Positions 60,601 to 64,000 of a stretch of 64,000 bases of DNA are shown here, piece by piece. Under the pieces are notes generated by a model. That model saw only the letters and a list, made by a program, of their open reading frames with translations. It ran no database searches and was not told the DNA's origin. The stretch spans positions 1,240,001 to 1,304,000 of the forward strand of contig NZ_CP132203.1 of NCBI RefSeq assembly GCF_030719035.1, written 5' to 3'. Numbering within the stretch: the first letter of the stretch is position 1; the number at the start of each line of letters is the position of its first letter. This DNA is from Hahella sp. HNIBRBA332 (GTDB lineage Bacteria; Pseudomonadota; Gammaproteobacteria; Pseudomonadales; Oleiphilaceae). A program made the translations under genes and the position numbers.

Positions 60601-61824
60601 ATGTCAGGCAGAAAAACTGAAACCCGTGAGCTTCTGCTGCCCCCGGAGGTAGACTGGCGCGACGCCACGCAGGCGATTCGCGCGGGCCAGATCCGCACTC
60701 AGGAGCAAGAGCATGCGGAAGTGATTTATCCCACTTCCAGCTACGTTTTCAAGTCGGCGGCGGAAGCGGCTGCGACATTCGCCGGCGATAATCCCGGCAA
60801 TGTCTATTCGCGCTACACCAACCCCACTGTGCGCATGTTTGAAGAGCGTCTGGCGGCGTTGGAAGGCGCGGAGAACTGCGTGGCGACCGCCTCCGGCATG
60901 GCGGCGATTGTGTCCGCCTGTATGGCGTTGCTGAAAAGCGGCGACCATGTAATCTGTTCCCGTAACGTGTTCGGCACGACTCACGCCGTATTCGATAAGT
61001 ACATGAAGAAGTTCGGCGTGGAAACGACATTCGTGCCGCTGACTGACATGGACGGCTGGCGTGGGGCGATCAAATCCAATACCCGCTTGCTGTTTATCGA
61101 GACGCCATCCAACCCATTGAATGAAGTGGCCGATATCGCGAGCTTGGCGCAGTTGGCGCACGCCAATGGGGCTTTGTTGGCGGTGGACAATTGTTTTTGT
61201 ACACCGGTGCTGCAAAAGCCGCTGAGTCTGGGGGCGGACCTGGTGATCCACTCCGCGACCAAATACCTCGACGGACAGGGCCGTTGTCTGGGGGGCGCAG
61301 TAGTGGGCGACTCCGCGTTAACGTCGGAAGTGCTGGCGTTTCTGCGCTCTGGCGGTTTCACCATGAGCCCCTTTAACGCCTGGGTGTTTTTGAAGGGCCT
61401 GGAGACTCTGCCTATTCGGATGAAGGCGCATTGTGAGAACGGCATGCGGGTCGCGCAGTGGTTGAATGAACAAAGCTGGGTGGAGAAAGTGCACTACTGC
61501 GGACTGTCTGACCATCCTGGTCATGAACTGGCTACGCGTCAGCAGAAAGGCTATGGCGGAGTGCTGTCATTCAAGGTAAAAGGCGGTAGAGAAGAGGCCT
61601 GGGCGTTTATCGACAATACCAAGTGGATCTCCATCACCGCCAATCTGGGGGATGTGAAGTCTACGATGACGCATCCGGCGACCACGACTCATGGTCGCCT
61701 TTCCGAGGACGACAAGGCGTTGGCGGGTATTTCCGAGAATCTGATTCGTCTCTGCGTGGGACTTGAGGATTTTGAGGATATTCGTGACGATCTGCTGTCC
61801 GGCGCGGCGGCGTTGGGCGCTTGA
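60601..61824 (+). CDS. metZ: O-succinylhomoserine sulfhydrylase
   Basis: A 407-residue PLP enzyme of the Cys/Met metabolism family, making homocysteine directly from O-succinylhomoserine and sulfide. The PLP lysine is Lys221 in HSATKYLDGQGR; the DGQGR wording is typical of MetZ and differs from MetB/MetC. YSRYTNPTVRMFE and ASGMAAIVSACMALL are also visible. Next to purF it follows pseudomonad order. A terminator follows. Confidence 0.95.
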   Translation: MSGRKTETRELLLPPEVDWRDATQAIRAGQIRTQEQEHAEVIYPTSSYVFKSAAEAAATFAGDNPGNVYSRYTNPTVRMFEERLAALEGAENCVATASGMAAIVSACMALLKSGDHVICSRNVFGTTHAVFDKYMKKFGVETTFVPLTDMDGWRGAIKSNTRLLFIETPSNPLNEVADIASLAQLAHANGALLAVDNCFCTPVLQKPLSLGADLVIHSATKYLDGQGRCLGGAVVGDSALTSEVLAFLRSGGFTMSPFNAWVFLKGLETLPIRMKAHCENGMRVAQWLNEQSWVEKVHYCGLSDHPGHELATRQQKGYGGVLSFKVKGGREEAWAFIDNTKWISITANLGDVKSTMTHPATTTHGRLSEDDKALAGISENLIRLCVGLEDFEDIRDDLLSGAAALGA

Positions 61825-61831
61825 TTTTAGG

Positions 61832-61863
61832 CGCCGGGGCTGCGCAAAGCCCTGGCGTTTTTT
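61832..61863 (+). terminator. Intrinsic terminator after metZ
   Basis: CGCCGGGGCT pairs with AGCCCTGGCG over 10 bp (one G-U pair) around a 6-base loop, followed by six T residues. It begins 8 bases after the metZ stop. Confidence 0.92.
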
Positions 61864-62067
61864 GTCTGATCCCGCCAGAAGACGATCTGTAGCCTGCCGA
61901 AAAATGCATCTCCCGCCAATTTGAGCTAGAATAAAATCAATATAAACAAATAGATAGAGCGCAATTTTAATTTTTGGCGTTAAATTCTATTAATGCGCGG
62001 TTAAGCTGGGTTCACCTAGACTCCCGGCTTGTGTACACTACTGAATATTTAGCCAGCTAAAATCCTT

Positions 62068-64000
62068 ATGCCAGCAGATATAGAAGACAACAGAGCGAAG
62101 CGCTACCTGGAGCAGGGACTCCGCGAAGGGGTGTTGATCGCTTGTGTGACCATCGCCGTTTATCTGGTGTTGGCCCTGGTCTCGTACAATCCCTCAGACC
62201 CTGGCTGGACCAGCACAGGGCAACATTCCCAGGTCGTTAATTACGCTGGGCGCGTCGGCGCCTGGATTTCCGACGTCCTGCTGTACTTCTTCGGCTACGT
62301 CGCCTATTTATTCCCCTTTTTGTTCGTCTTGCGTTCGGTGCAACTGTTCCGCCAGCGCCACATGCGCCATCCCATCAACTGGTGGATGGTGGTTATCCGC
62401 GTAGTCGGTCTGATCGTGTTGGTGTTGTCCACTTGTTCGTTGTTGACCATGTATTCGGTCAGTGGTCTGAACTCCAGCTCCGGCGGCATTGTCGGCGCGG
62501 AAGTCGCTGGGATGGCCGTCGACACCTTTAACATTATCGGCAGCACGCTGGTTTGGGTGGCGCTTTCCCTGTTTGGTTTCAGTATCGCCACCGGCTTGTC
62601 CTGGCTGAAGATTATGGACTGGGTGGGCGCCAAGACACTGGCGTTGTTCCGTCGCATCGGCGAAGAGTTTTCGTCCGCAAAAGAGAAGATGGGAGAGCGT
62701 GCGCAAGCCCGTCGCGAAGAAAAAGCCAGATTAGAAGCTGAAGCGCCGCCGCCCAAGCCTAAAAAGGCGAAACGGGAAGTGAAAGACCTCGACGATGAAG
62801 ACGAGCGCATTCCCTTGCTGGACTCCAGGGTGAATGTCCCAGAAGAGCAGGAAACCAAGACGCGCTCTTTACTGAGCTTCGGCAAGAAGAAAGCCGAGGC
62901 CAAAGTTGAGCCCAGTTTGGGCGACACCATGGATGTGGATAGCGAAGGGCCTGCGGACAAAAAGATCAAGATTCTGCCGTTTCAGAAAGAGGCGGGAGGC
63001 GAGAGCAAGCGGGCCAAGCGAGCATCGCAGCCGTCCCTGTTTAACTTTGCGGAAGGCCCGTTGCCGTCACTGAATCTGCTTGATCCGCCTGAATCTTCCA
63101 AGAAAGGCGGTTACTCGCCTGAGGTGCTGGAAAACATGTCGCGCCTGCTGGAAGTGAAGTTGAATGACTTTGGCGTCGTCGCCGAAGTCGTGGAGGTGAA
63201 CCCCGGCCCTGTGATCACCCGTTTTGAAATCCAGCCGGCGCCAGGCGTCAAAGTCAGCCGCATCAGCAATCTGGCCAAAGACCTTGCGCGCTCGTTGGCG
63301 GTGATTAGCGTGCGTGTGGTGGAAGTCATCCCCGGCAAGTCAGTGGTGGGTATTGAAATTCCTAACGAAAATCGCGATATCGTGCGTTTGCGAGAGGTGT
63401 TGTCCTCTAAAGCCTATGACGATTCCAGCTCGCCATTGTCATTGGGGCTGGGCAACGATATTGCGGGCAATCCGGTCGTCGCCAATCTGGCGAAAATGCC
63501 GCACTTACTGGTGGCGGGCACCACGGGCTCAGGTAAATCCGTAGGCGTGAACGCCATGTTGATCAGTATGCTTTACAAGGCGACCCCAGAAGAACTGCGC
63601 CTCATCATGATCGACCCCAAAATGTTGGAGTTGTCCATCTACGATGGCATTCCTCATTTGCTCACGCCGGTAGTGACGGATATGAAAGAAGCCGCTAATG
63701 CGTTGCGTTGGTGCGTGGGGGAAATGGAGCGCCGTTATCGGTTGATGGCCGCCATGGGCGTCAGAAACATTGCGGGCTTTAATAAAGTCGTGAAAGACGC
63801 CATCACCGCTGGCGAGCCGATTCGTGACCCTCTATGGAAACCGGGCGATAACGCGCTTGAAGAAGAGCCGCCGATGCTGACCACATTGCCATTCGTGGTG
63901 GTGGTCGTGGACGAATTCGCCGACATGATGATGATTGTCGGCAAGAAAGTGGAAGAGTTGATCGCCCGTATCGCCCAGAAAGCGCGGGCGGCGGGAATTC
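62068..64000 (+). CDS. ftsK: DNA translocase FtsK, N-terminal part (3' end outside window)
   Basis: An open frame from ATG 62068 to the end of the window (644 residues visible). The N-terminus has four or five membrane helices after a short cytoplasmic lead (KRYLEQGLREGVLI), then a charged linker and the alpha domain near 340-440. The RecA-like motor domain shows Walker A GTTGSGKS at about 484-491 and Walker B VVVDEFAD at about 612-619. FtsK moves chromosomal DNA at the septum and activates XerCD. The gamma domain with its winged helix would lie past the window end. An AT-rich stretch (61920-61990) upstream may hold its promoter, but no -10/-35 pair is clear. Confidence 0.97.
   Translation, partial: MPADIEDNRAKRYLEQGLREGVLIACVTIAVYLVLALVSYNPSDPGWTSTGQHSQVVNYAGRVGAWISDVLLYFFGYVAYLFPFLFVLRSVQLFRQRHMRHPINWWMVVIRVVGLIVLVLSTCSLLTMYSVSGLNSSSGGIVGAEVAGMAVDTFNIIGSTLVWVALSLFGFSIATGLSWLKIMDWVGAKTLALFRRIGEEFSSAKEKMGERAQARREEKARLEAEAPPPKPKKAKREVKDLDDEDERIPLLDSRVNVPEEQETKTRSLLSFGKKKAEAKVEPSLGDTMDVDSEGPADKKIKILPFQKEAGGESKRAKRASQPSLFNFAEGPLPSLNLLDPPESSKKGGYSPEVLENMSRLLEVKLNDFGVVAEVVEVNPGPVITRFEIQPAPGVKVSRISNLAKDLARSLAVISVRVVEVIPGKSVVGIEIPNENRDIVRLREVLSSKAYDDSSSPLSLGLGNDIAGNPVVANLAKMPHLLVAGTTGSGKSVGVNAMLISMLYKATPEELRLIMIDPKMLELSIYDGIPHLLTPVVTDMKEAANALRWCVGEMERRYRLMAAMGVRNIAGFNKVVKDAITAGEPIRDPLWKPGDNALEEEPPMLTTLPFVVVVVDEFADMMMIVGKKVEELIARIAQKARAAGI

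Noticed and set aside
61920..61990. Promoter for ftsK (TTGAGC and TATAAA)
   Set aside because: The two hexamers are only 14 bases apart, too close for a normal sigma-70 promoter. The region is AT-rich but the promoter is not defined.
1..64000. CRISPR array, phage genes, transposases, tRNA or rRNA genes
   Set aside because: I looked for regularly spaced repeats, integrase or transposase motifs and tRNA cloverleaf ends and found none that I can support.

Overview
The window looks like chromosomal DNA from a gammaproteobacterium, probably a marine relative of Pseudomonas or Hahella. The main reason is the core block leuC-leuD-leuB-asd-fimV-truA-trpF-trpB-trpA-accD-folC-dedD-cvpA-purF-metZ. Apart from trpBA, this matches the arrangement I recall from Pseudomonas aeruginosa around PA3107-PA3122. 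The species is not proven from sequence alone. I support 53 protein-coding genes, two of them cut by the window edges. I see no rRNA, tRNA, CRISPR array, transposase or phage gene.

Region 1 (1 to about 30.9 kb, all on the + strand) is a surface-polysaccharide (O-antigen or capsule) locus of the Wzx/Wzy/Wzz type. It starts with the end of a Wzz chain-length regulator. A dense decoration and assembly block follows: three AsnB-type amidotransferases, one NodU/CmcH-type carbamoyltransferase, three SAM methyltransferases, a flippase, a polymerase-like membrane protein and several glycosyltransferases. Next comes a lipid-carrier initiation block with two different polyprenyl-phosphate HexNAc-1-phosphate transferases (WecA-like and WbpL-like), a WbpV-like reductase, an orphan FabH-like ketosynthase and a WbpM-like 4,6-dehydratase. 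The block closes with dTDP-rhamnose genes (rmlB, rmlA, rmlC, rmlD), a rhamnosyltransferase-like GT2 and manC, ending at a strong terminator. The first ~11 kb is visibly AT-richer than the later core genes, as expected for an exchangeable glycan locus. The likely product is a glycan built on HexNAc, with rhamnose and mannose-derived sugars, and with amide, carbamoyl and methyl decorations.

Region 2 (30.9 to 39.6 kb) is housekeeping: znuA on the minus strand behind a very good Zur box, then pilZ, tatD, an alpha/beta hydrolase, a DUF4892 protein, a patatin phospholipase, prmB, aroC and an MFS transporter.

Region 3 (39.6 to 42.3 kb) is a polyhydroxyalkanoate module, phasin plus class I-type PhaC. 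An exact FNR/Anr-type box and a well-placed -10-like hexamer lie upstream of the phasin. This suggests oxygen control of granule formation.

Region 4 (42.3 to 64 kb) is the conserved core: a LysR regulator divergent from leuCDB, then asd, fimV with a long structured leader, truA (Shine-Dalgarno inside a hairpin), trpFBA, accD, folC, dedD, cvpA, purF, metZ and the first two-thirds of ftsK.

The most unusual items are the triple amidotransferase set with a carbamoyltransferase, the two initiating transferases flanking an orphan ketosynthase, and the regulatory structures: FNR box, Zur box, fimV leader hairpins and truA hairpin.
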